Assembly: GCF_900104445.1 (NCBI RefSeq) | Contig: NZ_FNJI01000004.1 | Span: 158,960 to 222,959, forward strand | Length of the DNA: 64,000 nucleotides | Source: Desulforhopalus singaporensis | GTDB lineage: Bacteria > Desulfobacterota > Desulfobulbia > Desulfobulbales > Desulfocapsaceae | Direction of reading: 5' to 3' | Shown here: positions 54,282 through 63,370 of the stretch, piece by piece | Numbering within the stretch: position 1 is the first letter of the stretch | Layout: every line of letters starts with the position of its first letter | Translations under genes and position numbers: made by a program | Notes under the pieces: generated by a model | What the model was told of the DNA's origin: nothing | The model's database searches: none | What the model saw: the letters and a program-made list of their open reading frames with translations, nothing else

Positions 54282-55412
54282 ATGAACAGGTTTGACGGCG
54301 GCGTATTTCTAGAGAACATTGAGTGGTTCGATGAGAGCGGCAGGGAACTGGTGCACCGCCTGCCGGAGAAAGGCTCGGGAGAGATTAAACTCGGCGCACA
54401 GCTCACCGTAAGGGAAAGTCAGGCGGCGGTTCTGTTTTACCAGGGAAAAGCCTGCGACGGTTTCGGTCCGGGAAGGCATACCCTGAAAACCATGAACCTG
54501 CCGATCCTTACCAAGATACTCTCCATCCCCTGGCGGGGTGACAGTCCCTTGAGGGCCGAGGTCTACATGGTGAACCTGAAATGTTTTACCAACCTCAAGT
54601 GGGGAACCCGCAATCCCGTCGCTTTCAGGGATTCGGAGCTCGGTCTTGTCCGGCTCAGGGCGCACGGCGTATTTAACATCCAGATCATTCAGCCTATTCT
54701 GTTTATCAATTCCCTGGTGGGAACAATGGCCGAGTTGACCACAGACAGTGTCGAAGCCTACCTCAAGCGGGTCATCGTCTCAAGATTCAACGACTATCTC
54801 GGGGAAAAACTCGATACGCTCGTCAACCTTCCGGGCAAATTCGATGAACTCTCCGAGGCGCTGCAGGCCCGGCTTGAAAAGGATTTCAGCCGGTTCGGCC
54901 TTCAGCTGTCCGATCTCTATATCACCTCGATCACTCCCCCTGACGAGGTGCAGCAGGCCATTGACGATCAGAGCAGGCTGAGCGCCATAAAGGACATGGA
55001 CAAATTTATGCAGATGAAGGCCGCCATGGCCATGGAAAAAGCAGCGGGTGCGCAGGGAGAAAGCGGCGCCGGGCTGGGCATGGGGATGGGGCTCATGCTG
55101 CCTGGTATGTTCGTCGAGGCGTTGAAAAAAAACAGTGACAGTAATGGTACAGCCGGAAGAAAAACCGTATCCTGCCCTGACTGCGCCAACGCCATTTCGC
55201 CTGATGCCAGGTTCTGTCCGCTGTGCGGGCATCAGGTGGTGGTGATGTGCCAGTGTTCTGAATGCGGGAAAAATATTTCGCCAAAGGCCAGGTTCTGCCC
55301 GCAATGTGGAGCGCCGGTGCACAAAAAAGCTGCTGCTGCCAGCTGTGGAAAGTGCGGAGCAGAGAATCTGCCCAACTCGATGTTCTGCAACCAGTGCGGC
55401 GAACGGATCTGA
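54282..55412 (+). CDS. SPFH-domain protein with C-terminal zinc ribbons
   Basis: About 376 aa from the ATG at 54282 with AGGGGG upstream. The SPFH/band-7 core covers about residues 30-230 (GTRNPVAFRDSELGLVRLRAHGVFNIQI, SRFNDYLGEKLDTL), as in the YdjI/virion-core-like group. A Gly/Met-rich linker (about 250-275) leads to three zinc ribbons with paired CxxC motifs (CPDC/CPLC, CSEC/CPQC, CGKC/CNQC). It may act as a scaffold on membranes or proteins. The next gene starts 10 bases on and also has zinc-type CxxC pairs. Confidence 0.85.
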   Translation: MNRFDGGVFLENIEWFDESGRELVHRLPEKGSGEIKLGAQLTVRESQAAVLFYQGKACDGFGPGRHTLKTMNLPILTKILSIPWRGDSPLRAEVYMVNLKCFTNLKWGTRNPVAFRDSELGLVRLRAHGVFNIQIIQPILFINSLVGTMAELTTDSVEAYLKRVIVSRFNDYLGEKLDTLVNLPGKFDELSEALQARLEKDFSRFGLQLSDLYITSITPPDEVQQAIDDQSRLSAIKDMDKFMQMKAAMAMEKAAGAQGESGAGLGMGMGLMLPGMFVEALKKNSDSNGTAGRKTVSCPDCANAISPDARFCPLCGHQVVVMCQCSECGKNISPKARFCPQCGAPVHKKAAAASCGKCGAENLPNSMFCNQCGERI

Positions 55413-55422
55413 AGGGAGCAAG

Positions 55423-56667
55423 ATGGAGCTGACTGTCGCCCAACCCTGTCCGACCTGTGGGGCAGAGATTGTGCTCCGTGAGGACGAACGGCTGCTTCGT
55501 TGCGATTACTGCGATGTGAACAATTACATGGTACACAGTTCGCTGCCCAGGTTCCTCCTGCCCGCCAGGCTGCCGACCCATATCCAGCAGCGGGATCTCT
55601 TCTACCTCCCCTATCTGCGGTTTAAGGGGGTGGTCTATACTTATGGCGGGCAAAAGGTGCGGCACAGTATCATCGACACCACCCGCGCCGGCTCCGGGCT
55701 GGAAAAAATCCCTCTGTCACTCGGCCTCAGGCCCCAGGTCATGAACATCCTGCCGGTTACAGCCAATACGCCTGGCGGTTTTATCAAACAATCGGTTGCG
55801 GCGAAAACGGTTTTTAAGGAGGCCGCAAAACTCACCACCGTGGTATCGGGGAGCAGAAAAAATAAATTTATTCACATGGCGTTTATCGGTGAGAGCCTCA
55901 GCAGGATCTACCTGCCGGTTTATTGTCACCGGGGAGCCCTGTATGACGGTGTTACCCGCCGTATGCTGCTTGAAGAGGTGGTCAGCGACAATCTTGAAGC
56001 GCTCAGCGTTGCCGGGCGAAAGGAATGGGAGCCGAAGTTCATTTCAACGCTCTGCCCCGGGTGCGGCGACCCCATGGAAGCGGCCGGCGGAAGTCTTGTG
56101 ATGATATGTACCAATTGCGACAGCGGCTGGCTCGAGCAAGGCGGCAGGTTCGAGGCTGCTGATGGCCTGACGGTGAAGGGTTCGGCCGATTGCGGGTACG
56201 TCCCGTTCTGGTATCTTAAAACAACGACGGCCGGGGCGGAGCTTGCCTCTTTCGCCGACTTTCTTGAGCTGACCAACCAGCCTGTCATGATAAGAAAATC
56301 CCACCGGGAAAAGCAGCTTGCATTCATGGTGCCCGCTTTCAAGGCCAACCCCCGGACCTATCTCCAGGCAGCGAGAAATTTCACCTTGCGCCAGGGTCTT
56401 TTCCCCGACGGTGAAAGGACCTTTAAAGGTCATCGTTACCCTGTCACCATGCCGTCCGGCGAGGCGGCGCAGTCTATCAAGTCCGTTCTTGCTTTTTGTG
56501 CCGTGAGCCATGTGAAAATCAGGGAATTGATTGGCAGGCTGAGCTTCACCGTTGCCGCCCCCAAACTGATCTATCTGCCGTTTCGCGATGCAGGCCATGA
56601 TGTTATCCAGGAGCAGAGTGGTATCAGCATCTCTGCTGCGGCCCTCAAGTATGGCCTGAAGATGTAG
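55423..56667 (+). CDS. Zinc-ribbon protein partnered with the SPFH gene
   Basis: About 414 aa from the ATG at 55423 with AAGGGAGC upstream. CPTCGAEIVLREDERLLRCDYCD (residues 9-31) is a zinc ribbon. A second lies in the middle (CPGCGDPMEAAGGSLVMICTNC, about 210). The rest is alpha/beta with basic patches and no catalytic motif I can name. The same gene pair (SPFH-zinc ribbon followed by this type) recurs in bacteria, so the two proteins probably work together. Function not established. Ends in TAG. Confidence 0.7.
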   Translation: MELTVAQPCPTCGAEIVLREDERLLRCDYCDVNNYMVHSSLPRFLLPARLPTHIQQRDLFYLPYLRFKGVVYTYGGQKVRHSIIDTTRAGSGLEKIPLSLGLRPQVMNILPVTANTPGGFIKQSVAAKTVFKEAAKLTTVVSGSRKNKFIHMAFIGESLSRIYLPVYCHRGALYDGVTRRMLLEEVVSDNLEALSVAGRKEWEPKFISTLCPGCGDPMEAAGGSLVMICTNCDSGWLEQGGRFEAADGLTVKGSADCGYVPFWYLKTTTAGAELASFADFLELTNQPVMIRKSHREKQLAFMVPAFKANPRTYLQAARNFTLRQGLFPDGERTFKGHRYPVTMPSGEAAQSIKSVLAFCAVSHVKIRELIGRLSFTVAAPKLIYLPFRDAGHDVIQEQSGISISAAALKYGLKM

Positions 56668-56684
56668 CTCTTGCGCGGAACTGT

Positions 56685-56876
56685 CTAAATGCCGTCCATG
56701 TGCTGCTCGCGATATGATTTGATGCTCTCGTCGTTGCTAAACTTTCTGATGAGATCAAGACAGGCATCGTCCGTGCAGAATTGCGGCAGCATCTGCGGCA
56801 GAATTTCCATCATCAACTGCTTCTGCTGCTGGTGATCAAGATTGAGGATAGTCGTCTTGAGTTCTTCCAGGTTCAT
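56685..56876 (-). CDS. Small acidic helical protein, 63 aa
   Basis: 63 residues, mostly amphipathic helix with QQQKQLMMEILPQMLPQFCTDDACLD; GGGAGA precedes the ATG. It converges on the zinc-ribbon gene with an 18-base gap. No family recognised. The good ribosome site and helix-like composition favour a real gene. Confidence 0.6.
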   Translation of the reverse strand: MNLEELKTTILNLDHQQQKQLMMEILPQMLPQFCTDDACLDLIRKFSNDESIKSYREQHMDGI

Positions 56877-57677
56877 GGCATTTCTCCCGTGTTGTTGATT
56901 TCGTCTTTCAGTCTATATTGGGTGGCTTCTGCTAACAGTCGCAAAGTTGACGGTATGTCTACGAGAAATGTGACCTGATATAATGGTATCATATCCGGGT
57001 AAAAATGATAAAGAAGATCTCCTTTTTGAAACAGGGAATAAAAAATCTCTGCAATAAAAAACATCCTCTATCATTTTGGTATGCCTTGATACATTGATTA
57101 AAATTCCGATTCAAAAAGGTGAACAGTGTCCGTCTTTAACCGGAATTGAGCGCCCGGCATGGACCGAAAGAGTCATAGCGCCAGAAATAGAACAGGTCTG
57201 GGAAAAGAAAATAAGATGAAGCAGCGGCTGGAGCTTACAACTCCCTATTTTAGGGGTGCAGGCTAATTTTTGTCGGGAATCTATCCTTGCACAATTTGAC
57301 TATAGAGTTCCTTGAGATCTTTATGAATTATCTTTTGAAAGCTCTAGCTGGCAGAACTTGCACTGAATTGCAAAAACAATGAAAAGATGGCTTTTGCCGG
57401 TTCTGTTTTTTTGGTTGAAAAACTGTTTTCTCCTTCTGCTGCGCCACGTTTATCGATCATAATGAGTTTATGTTGCGACAATACAACATATTTTACCTTA
57501 TTGATCACCAGCTGAATAATTGCCAAAACCTGACGAAATTAACCTTAAAGCTTGACAACAGCATAGATTTGCACCTAATAAATAATGATATGTTTTGAGC
57601 ATTCGCACATAATACTACTGTGTCGCACTAAGAAAATCGAGCCGAACTAATCAAACAAATCTGCTGGAGGGTCTAAA
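56877..57677. other. Long AT-rich gap, promoter of the next gene at its end
   Basis: About 800 bases with no convincing gene. A 60-codon frame on the minus strand near 57344-57526 lacks a ribosome site. The base composition drops compared with the operons to the left, which continues through the ABC importer. Confidence 0.5.
57552..57581 (+). promoter_or_regulatory. Sigma-70-type promoter
   Basis: TTGACA at 57552-57557 and TAATAA at 57576-57581, spaced by 18 bases, lie about 97 bases before the ATG at 57678. Confidence 0.6.
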
Positions 57678-57992
57678 ATGTTAAGAAAGATTGGGATTCA
57701 TCGACGCCTCGTCATGGCAATTGTCATGGTATCATTGGTCAGCCCTGTAATTTCCATTGGGGGGAGTGATAAAGATCTTGGAAAAGACTGGTATTGCAAT
57801 GAACCAGAAGAACACACGCGTTCCTACCAAGAGCATGTGAAATACCACATCGATAACACCAAACAAGCCATAGCCAATGAGTTAGAAGAGATTTTTACCA
57901 ATCAATCGCTAACAGCTGATGAAAAGCGTGACAAAACAATAGACGTTTTAAATCGATATCTGCTGAAAATAAAAATGGGCACTGGCGATTGA
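57678..57992 (+). CDS. Small exported protein of unknown function
   Basis: 104 aa; CTGGAGGG precedes the ATG. An N-terminal signal peptide (RLVMAIVMVSLVSPVISIG) is followed by a short charged domain with KYHIDNTKQAIANELEEIFTNQSLTADEKRDKTIDVLNRYL, predicted helical. A single Cys is in DWYCNEPEE. It stands alone with its own promoter and a downstream inverted repeat. No family recognised. Confidence 0.7.
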   Translation: MLRKIGIHRRLVMAIVMVSLVSPVISIGGSDKDLGKDWYCNEPEEHTRSYQEHVKYHIDNTKQAIANELEEIFTNQSLTADEKRDKTIDVLNRYLLKIKMGTGD

Positions 57993-58042
57993 AAATTCAT
58001 GATAAATAAGGATGTTTCCAGATAGTTAGGATATAGAAAAAT

Positions 58043-58078
58043 GCCATCTCCTGATTCAATATAGGGTCAAGAGATGGC
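58043..58078 (+). repeat. Inverted repeat after the small exported protein gene
   Basis: Perfect 8-bp arms GCCATCTC (58043-58050) and GAGATGGC (58071-58078) with a 20-base loop and no T-run. It may protect the mRNA 3' end or be a weak terminator. The minus strand from here to 58352 shows broken coding-like stretches. Confidence 0.45.
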
Positions 58079-58350
58079 GTGCGGGAGTCTGTAAATAAAA
58101 TTGTGTAACTGCTTGCAATCAATTAACTTTGCCAGGAAAAAGGAATTGACGTGAGCAAAGAATGCGAAAAAGAAATCCTGCACTCTTCTGTATACACGAA
58201 CAACAGCTTTTCCTTCCACAGGCAGGCTAAGGCGCTCCTCAAAGTCAAAATTCCGATATCATCCATTTTCCACTGCTCTTGAGGTGCCTGCGCCATCGGG
58301 TTAAACCGAAGATTGTTGAGCTGTTCCTCTGTCTGGCAATTAAAGTTTTC

Positions 58351-58380
58351 TTGACATAAACGTCTTTTGACGTTTAGAAT
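58351..58380 (+). promoter_or_regulatory. Promoter with an embedded operator, polyamine importer
   Basis: TTGACA (58351-58356) and TAGAAT (58375-58380), 18 bases apart. The spacer holds a perfect palindrome AAACGTC-TTTT-GACGTTT (58358-58375), so a bound repressor would block RNA polymerase. Confidence 0.6.
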
Positions 58381-58466
58381 TTTTGTGATGCAACTTGAGC
58401 TATATGATTCATTCGAAAGCGTATTCCAATTTTTTAATTTCTTTAAAATTAAAGAGGAAATTTCAA

Positions 58467-59585
58467 ATGAAAAAACTTAGTGTCAATCAAGTCCTGCCTT
58501 ACCTCGTTTCATTTTTTATTCTTGGATTAATCTTTACCGGAAATGCATGGTGTTCTTCAGAAAAACCTTTTGAAGGCCAGACACTCGTCGTCGGAACCTG
58601 GTCAGGCCCCTATGCCAAAAACTTTGAAGATGCTATCTCAAAACCGTTTGAAGAGATGACAGGTGCCAAGCTGCTTCATAAGTACTCATGGGATTTCACC
58701 CCTGAAATTATCGCTGCACCAGCAGATGATCCACCGCTTGATGTAACGATCACCGCAGATTCAGATTATCTCCTTGGGGTAAAAAGAAAACTATGGTTAC
58801 CCATCAGGTATGATAATGTACCCAATGCCTCAAAAATTTTTGATATCATCATGAATGAGATGTCACCGACAACTGAATTCGGCGTACCGTTTGATGTCGG
58901 TATTCATGTCCTGATGTATAGGAAAGACCTTGTTAAGAATCCGCCTGATTCATGGAAGGATTTATGGAAAGAAGAATATAATGGTAAAATAGCCATAGAA
59001 AGATGGTTTCCCTACTGGATTTATGTGGGAAGTTATTTGACTGATTATGATCCGCCTAGCAAAGCGATTTATTCTCCAGAGGGCCGGGAAGCCATCCTGG
59101 CCAAGATGAAGGATCTCAGCAAACGCTGGTTTTTCTGTTACAGCAAAGGTGCCGAGTTCTGGGCCGCCCTTGATGCAGGAGAAATTCTTATTGGTAATTA
59201 CTGGAACGGCTCTGCAACAGCAAAAATTCAGGAGCAGATAAAAAAACATGGTGAAGCCACCACCTATGCGATGCTGCTTCCCCAGGAAGGCGCTGTAGCA
59301 TATCTTGATCACTTCTGTGTTGTCAGGGGCACCAAAAAAAGAGATCTCGCGGAAGCTTATATCAATTACCTTGTAAGCACCGAGGCGCAAACCGCATTTA
59401 TGAAGGCTCAGTACAACCTTATGGTTAACAGGGAAGTTGTTCCTGAAATTCCGGCTGTCATGAAAGATATACACCCAAAAACAGATGACGACTGGCGAAA
59501 AATTAATTTTATTGATGCTGAATATCTTGAACCTCTTCGAAAGGAACTTGAAGATCGTTTTATGAAAGAGGTGCTCGCCCAATAA
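58467..59585 (+). CDS. potD: Polyamine-type ABC transporter substrate-binding protein (PotD-like)
   Basis: About 372 aa from the ATG at 58467 with AGAGGAAA upstream. Signal peptide (PYLVSFFILGLIFTGNAWC), then TLVVGTWSGPYAKNFEDAISKPFEEMTGAKL, the usual start of the spermidine/putrescine-binding family, ITADSDYLLG, LMYRKDLV, PDSWKDLWKEEYNGKI and the C-terminal ADLAEAYINYLVS type segment. The family also takes aminobutyrate-like or other small cations. Heads the operon with its ATPase and two permeases. A perfect 16-bp hairpin follows. Confidence 0.88.
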   Translation: MKKLSVNQVLPYLVSFFILGLIFTGNAWCSSEKPFEGQTLVVGTWSGPYAKNFEDAISKPFEEMTGAKLLHKYSWDFTPEIIAAPADDPPLDVTITADSDYLLGVKRKLWLPIRYDNVPNASKIFDIIMNEMSPTTEFGVPFDVGIHVLMYRKDLVKNPPDSWKDLWKEEYNGKIAIERWFPYWIYVGSYLTDYDPPSKAIYSPEGREAILAKMKDLSKRWFFCYSKGAEFWAALDAGEILIGNYWNGSATAKIQEQIKKHGEATTYAMLLPQEGAVAYLDHFCVVRGTKKRDLAEAYINYLVSTEAQTAFMKAQYNLMVNREVVPEIPAVMKDIHPKTDDDWRKINFIDAEYLEPLRKELEDRFMKEVLAQ

Positions 59586-59624
59586 CATACCCCTCTAGGA
59601 CGCCTTTACCAGAAACTCTTTAAT

Positions 59625-59671
59625 CAACATACATATCCGGATAATAATTATCTGCCCGGATATGTATGTTG
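59625..59671 (+). repeat. Perfect 16-bp inverted repeat between potD and potA
   Basis: Arms 59625-59640 and 59656-59671 are exact complements around a 15-base loop. No T-run follows. Such hairpins after a binding-protein gene often stabilise its mRNA or partly stop transcription, making the binding protein more abundant than the membrane parts. Confidence 0.75.
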
Positions 59672-59864
59672 TCGGAGTTCAGAATGTTTATAATTACAGG
59701 CCACCTCTGAAAATGAGAATTTTACAATAAATTCAACCCGGATGGAGATGTGTTAATACTGAATCATTTTGTGTATTTCAAAAAGTTGGAGTTTTCTTGA
59801 GCACAAGATCGGTACATAAATACATTTCCAGAGGTACCTACAGTTTTAAGAGGACATTCATAGT

Positions 59865-60953
59865 ATGAATAATTTTGCTTTGGAACTGAAGAATATCGAA
59901 AAACAATATGGTGGGGTAACGGCACTTGAAAAAATAAATCTTCAGGTAAAAGAAGGTGATTTCTTTTTTCTCCTCGGTCCTAGCGGATGTGGCAAAACTA
60001 CACTTCTCAAAATTATTGCTGGTCTTGAGGAACCGACAAGCGGTAAGGTTTTTATTAAGGGAAGAGATGAGACTGAGCTTCGTGCCAATAAGAGGAATAC
60101 CGCCACTGTTTTTCAGGAATGGGCGCTTTTCCCCCACATGAATGTGTACGACAATATAGCTTTTGGAATGCGCATGCATAAAAGTTCCAAGCAGCATATT
60201 GAAAACAAGGTGAACGAACTACTTGATTTGATACATATGATCGGTTTTGAAAACCGCATGGCTTATCAGTTAAGCGGTGGCCAGCAACAGCGCGTGGCCA
60301 TTGCCAGGGCCCTGGCAATTGAACCGGATATTCTGCTGCTGGATGAACCCTTGTCCAACCTGGATCTCGCACTAAGACAAAAGATGCGTCTTGACCTGAT
60401 CAATCTTCATAATAAAATCAAAAAAACATTTATTTATGTCACCCATGATCAGACTGAGGCCATGACCATGGGGAGTAGCCTCGTCGTCATGAACAAGGGC
60501 AAAATCGAGCAGGTAGGCTCACCCAGAGAAATCTACAAAAACCCTGTAAATGATTATGTTGCTACATTTATTGGCGAAACGAATGAGATCAGCGGCACCA
60601 TCACTGAAATGACACCGGTCCCAGTCCTCGAAACAAGAAATGGCCAGAAAATCAAGATCGATATCAGAGATTCCCAACTTCGAAAAGGCGATAAGGCTGT
60701 TATCATCATTCGCCCTGAACATGCAACAGTGATGTCAGAAAATGATGAAGTGGACAATCGTTTTGATTTAATTGTGGAAAATATCGCATATTTTGGTCCA
60801 ACCCTCAGATTGTATTGCCATACAAAACAGAAGGATGTCACATTTTTTGTTGATGTCCATGCTGAAACCGAACTGGCGAGTATTGTAAATATAGGATCAT
60901 CGATCACCATTGGTGTGAATAGAGAATATGCGCTTTGCTATGGTGCCAAATAA
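59865..60953 (+). CDS. potA: Polyamine-type ABC transporter ATPase (PotA-like)
   Basis: 362 aa. Walker A GPSGCGKTT (about 39-47), Q-loop FQEWALFPHM, signature LSGGQQQRVAIARAL, Walker B ILLLDEPLSNLD and H-loop VTHDQTEAM. A C-terminal TOBE domain (about 240-362, IGETNEISGTI, VIIRPEHATVM) is typical of PotA/FbpC-type ATPases. It powers import through the two permeases that follow. AGAGGACA lies upstream of the ATG. Confidence 0.92.
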   Translation: MNNFALELKNIEKQYGGVTALEKINLQVKEGDFFFLLGPSGCGKTTLLKIIAGLEEPTSGKVFIKGRDETELRANKRNTATVFQEWALFPHMNVYDNIAFGMRMHKSSKQHIENKVNELLDLIHMIGFENRMAYQLSGGQQQRVAIARALAIEPDILLLDEPLSNLDLALRQKMRLDLINLHNKIKKTFIYVTHDQTEAMTMGSSLVVMNKGKIEQVGSPREIYKNPVNDYVATFIGETNEISGTITEMTPVPVLETRNGQKIKIDIRDSQLRKGDKAVIIIRPEHATVMSENDEVDNRFDLIVENIAYFGPTLRLYCHTKQKDVTFFVDVHAETELASIVNIGSSITIGVNREYALCYGAK

Positions 60954-61055
60954 AGAGGTATACTGTTGTTAACAACTGCTCAGCAGATTTACCTGCACAA
61001 TAAAAGATGAAAGAGATTTTATTTCAGTAAGTTGCAAAATCTTTCATGTTCAAAT

Positions 61056-61946
61056 ATGGAGGAAAGTACTGTTTTGGCAACTTTTAAGATTTTACAAAAA
61101 AAATATAAATACCTCCTTCCGGCACTTCCTATTTTGCTTTTTTTTCTTTTATTCTTTGTCTACCCATCCATTGTAATGGTCAAATACAGTTTTAACAGGT
61201 CTCTGATGTATGGTGAAATTGAGGCCGTTTTTACAATGGAAAACTATATTAACTTTTTCACTGACCCCTTTTATCTCAAGGTACTGTGGCGAAGCATGGT
61301 CCTTGCGTTCTGGGTAACGGTGTGCACGATTCCATTCGGGTATATATTGGCCTATGGATTATGGACATCCAAGGGACTCTGGCGGAAACTTCTCTATTTC
61401 TGTATCCTGTTGCCGCTATTCACTAACCTGGTAGTCAGGCTTTATGGCTGGCGGATTCTGTTATCTCCCATGGGACCGATCAATGAGATACTCCGAGATA
61501 TTGGGGTTATCGATAAAAGTCTGAGTATGATTTATACTCTTCCTGCAGTAGTTATCGGACTTGTTTCAGAATGTGCACCTTATTTTGTCCTGATCCTTTT
61601 CAGTGTCTTAACATTAATCAATCCCCGGTACATAGATGCAGCTTTAGACTTGGGCGCTAGCAGGATGAAAACTTTTTTTAAAATCATCTGGCCGCTGAGC
61701 ATGCCCGGCGTTATTTCAGGCGGGATGCTCACATTTATATGGTCTTTCGGTGCATTTGCCACACCGACAATTCTCGGTAAACCGATTCACTGGACACCAG
61801 CGATCCATGCGGAACGGCAGATTCTTTCTATTAGAGACTGGCCCTTTGGTACTGCCATCGGCATATCACTGGTTGTCATTGTTTTGATAGTCCTGTTTAT
61901 CCAGAGTCGGATCGTTCCTAAAGTTCATAGCCAGCGAAAATTATAG
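61056..61946 (+). CDS. potB: Polyamine-type ABC transporter permease (PotB-like)
   Basis: About 296 aa from ATG 61056. A TTG at 61074, 10 bases after GGAGGA, is an equally good start and would remove 6 residues. Six membrane segments; the EAA loop is in DAALDLGASRMKTFFKIIWPLSMPGVISG, which contacts the ATPase. It ends in TAG followed at once by TAA. It pairs with the second permease at 61985. Confidence 0.87.
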   Translation: MEESTVLATFKILQKKYKYLLPALPILLFFLLFFVYPSIVMVKYSFNRSLMYGEIEAVFTMENYINFFTDPFYLKVLWRSMVLAFWVTVCTIPFGYILAYGLWTSKGLWRKLLYFCILLPLFTNLVVRLYGWRILLSPMGPINEILRDIGVIDKSLSMIYTLPAVVIGLVSECAPYFVLILFSVLTLINPRYIDAALDLGASRMKTFFKIIWPLSMPGVISGGMLTFIWSFGAFATPTILGKPIHWTPAIHAERQILSIRDWPFGTAIGISLVVIVLIVLFIQSRIVPKVHSQRKL

Positions 61947-61984
61947 TAAATGCATCCAATAAAAACGCATTATGAGGTGGATGA

Positions 61985-62830
61985 ATGAGTGATCATCAAG
62001 ATCAGCGTGTTAGCACTTATCGTAAGCCATTTGACTGGAACCGCCTTGTTTTTAATATTTTTCTGGTCATAGTACTCTTTATATTGCTGGTTCCGATCCT
62101 GATTGTCATTTTCAGCTCTTTTTCGGGAAAAGATCACTTGAGCTGGCCGTTCACCGATTTGACATTTCGCTGGTATATTGAGGTACTTAATCGGCCGCTA
62201 TGGGTGAAAACCTTTATAAACAGCCTTATTACTGCCGGGCTTACGACCTTTTTTTCACTTGTGCTGGCAACACCTGCAGCATTTGCTCTTAGTAAACGTA
62301 CAGACAAAAGAGAAGTGAGATTTCTCTCCTCGTTTATTACCTGGCCCATCATGATGCCGCCAGTCATACTGGGTATTGCTCTTTTGATTTTCCTGAGCAG
62401 AATTGGACTGAGGGGATCATATTTAGCCATTGCTATCGGACACACCTTGTGGGCTGCCCCCCTTGTTTTCATCACTATGGTCGCGGTGTTCGAACGGTTT
62501 AACCCGATATATATCATGGCGGCAAAGGATTTGGGCGCCAACGATTTTCAAGCGTTCATGAAAGTCACAATCCCTATGGTAAAATCGGGTATTATTTCGG
62601 CAATGTTTCTCGCTTTTGTTATTTCAACCCAGGAGTTTATCATTGCTCTGTTCCTTTACAGTCCCAGCACCATCACACTGCCGGTGGAACTCTATACAGC
62701 CATCAAAGACGAACTGAGCCCCGGTATTTCCGCTATCTCGGTTTATATGATCGGTATTGTCGCGGTGGGATTATTTGTTATCGACAGGGTTATAGGAATT
62801 GAAAATGTCGGGTTCAGCGGTAAGGGGTAA
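61985..62830 (+). CDS. potC: Polyamine-type ABC transporter permease (PotC-like)
   Basis: 281 aa; GAGGTGG precedes the ATG. Six membrane segments and the EAA loop MAAKDLGANDFQAFMKVTIPMVKSGI. Forms the membrane channel with the PotB-like permease. The C-terminal tail is short (GIENVGFSGKG). It is the last gene of the importer operon. Only decayed fragments follow before the insertion sequence. Confidence 0.9.
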   Translation: MSDHQDQRVSTYRKPFDWNRLVFNIFLVIVLFILLVPILIVIFSSFSGKDHLSWPFTDLTFRWYIEVLNRPLWVKTFINSLITAGLTTFFSLVLATPAAFALSKRTDKREVRFLSSFITWPIMMPPVILGIALLIFLSRIGLRGSYLAIAIGHTLWAAPLVFITMVAVFERFNPIYIMAAKDLGANDFQAFMKVTIPMVKSGIISAMFLAFVISTQEFIIALFLYSPSTITLPVELYTAIKDELSPGISAISVYMIGIVAVGLFVIDRVIGIENVGFSGKG

Positions 62831-63370
62831 TGATCGCTGCTGAATTTCAAATCATATGATTGAGGTGGTTGAGACCCCTTGTGGGGAATACACGCTATTT
62901 ATGATACTGCTGTTGCACGGAAAAAAGGTGCTGAAGTAATTGGTCGTTAGTCGAAGAATAAGCGGCTCGGTCACAGACAGACCATGGAAGAATCCCTGGA
63001 GATAGGAGTAGTAAAGGAATATGGCTTCATTTTTGCCAGCTTTTCTGTCAAAGCTGACGAGATGCATTAAACATGCGATGGAGATTTTCTATCCGGTAAT
63101 GCTATTTCACGGGACATATCTGTGGAAGGAACGAGTTCTCTCACAGGTGTCGGTGAGCATTCCAACAATGAATTTTTCGAGCTCTCTCGGTAAAGATACC
63201 TTATAAAATCAGTTAAGGGTGTACCCACATCAGAGCATTCACTATTTTTGCAAAAAATATTTTGATTACCACTAATCTTCAGCTAATGAAAAATTTCTGT
63301 AGGGGTATCACTATATGATATCCCTGGCATGACATAATATCCTCAAGAACCCAAAAGAGGAGGATCCGTT
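62831..63370. other. Gap with decayed coding fragments and the left end of the insertion sequence
   Basis: Short plus-strand stretches look like broken protein (around 62887-62945, 62990-63065 and 63070-63205) with stops between them; I recognise no family. GGGTGTACCC at 63217-63226 and a palindrome GGGTATC...GATATCCC near 63309-63330 are candidates for the left terminal repeat of the IS. Confidence 0.4.

Noticed and set aside
57344..57526. 60-residue minus-strand frame
   Set aside because: No ribosome site, no family, in an AT-rich gap.
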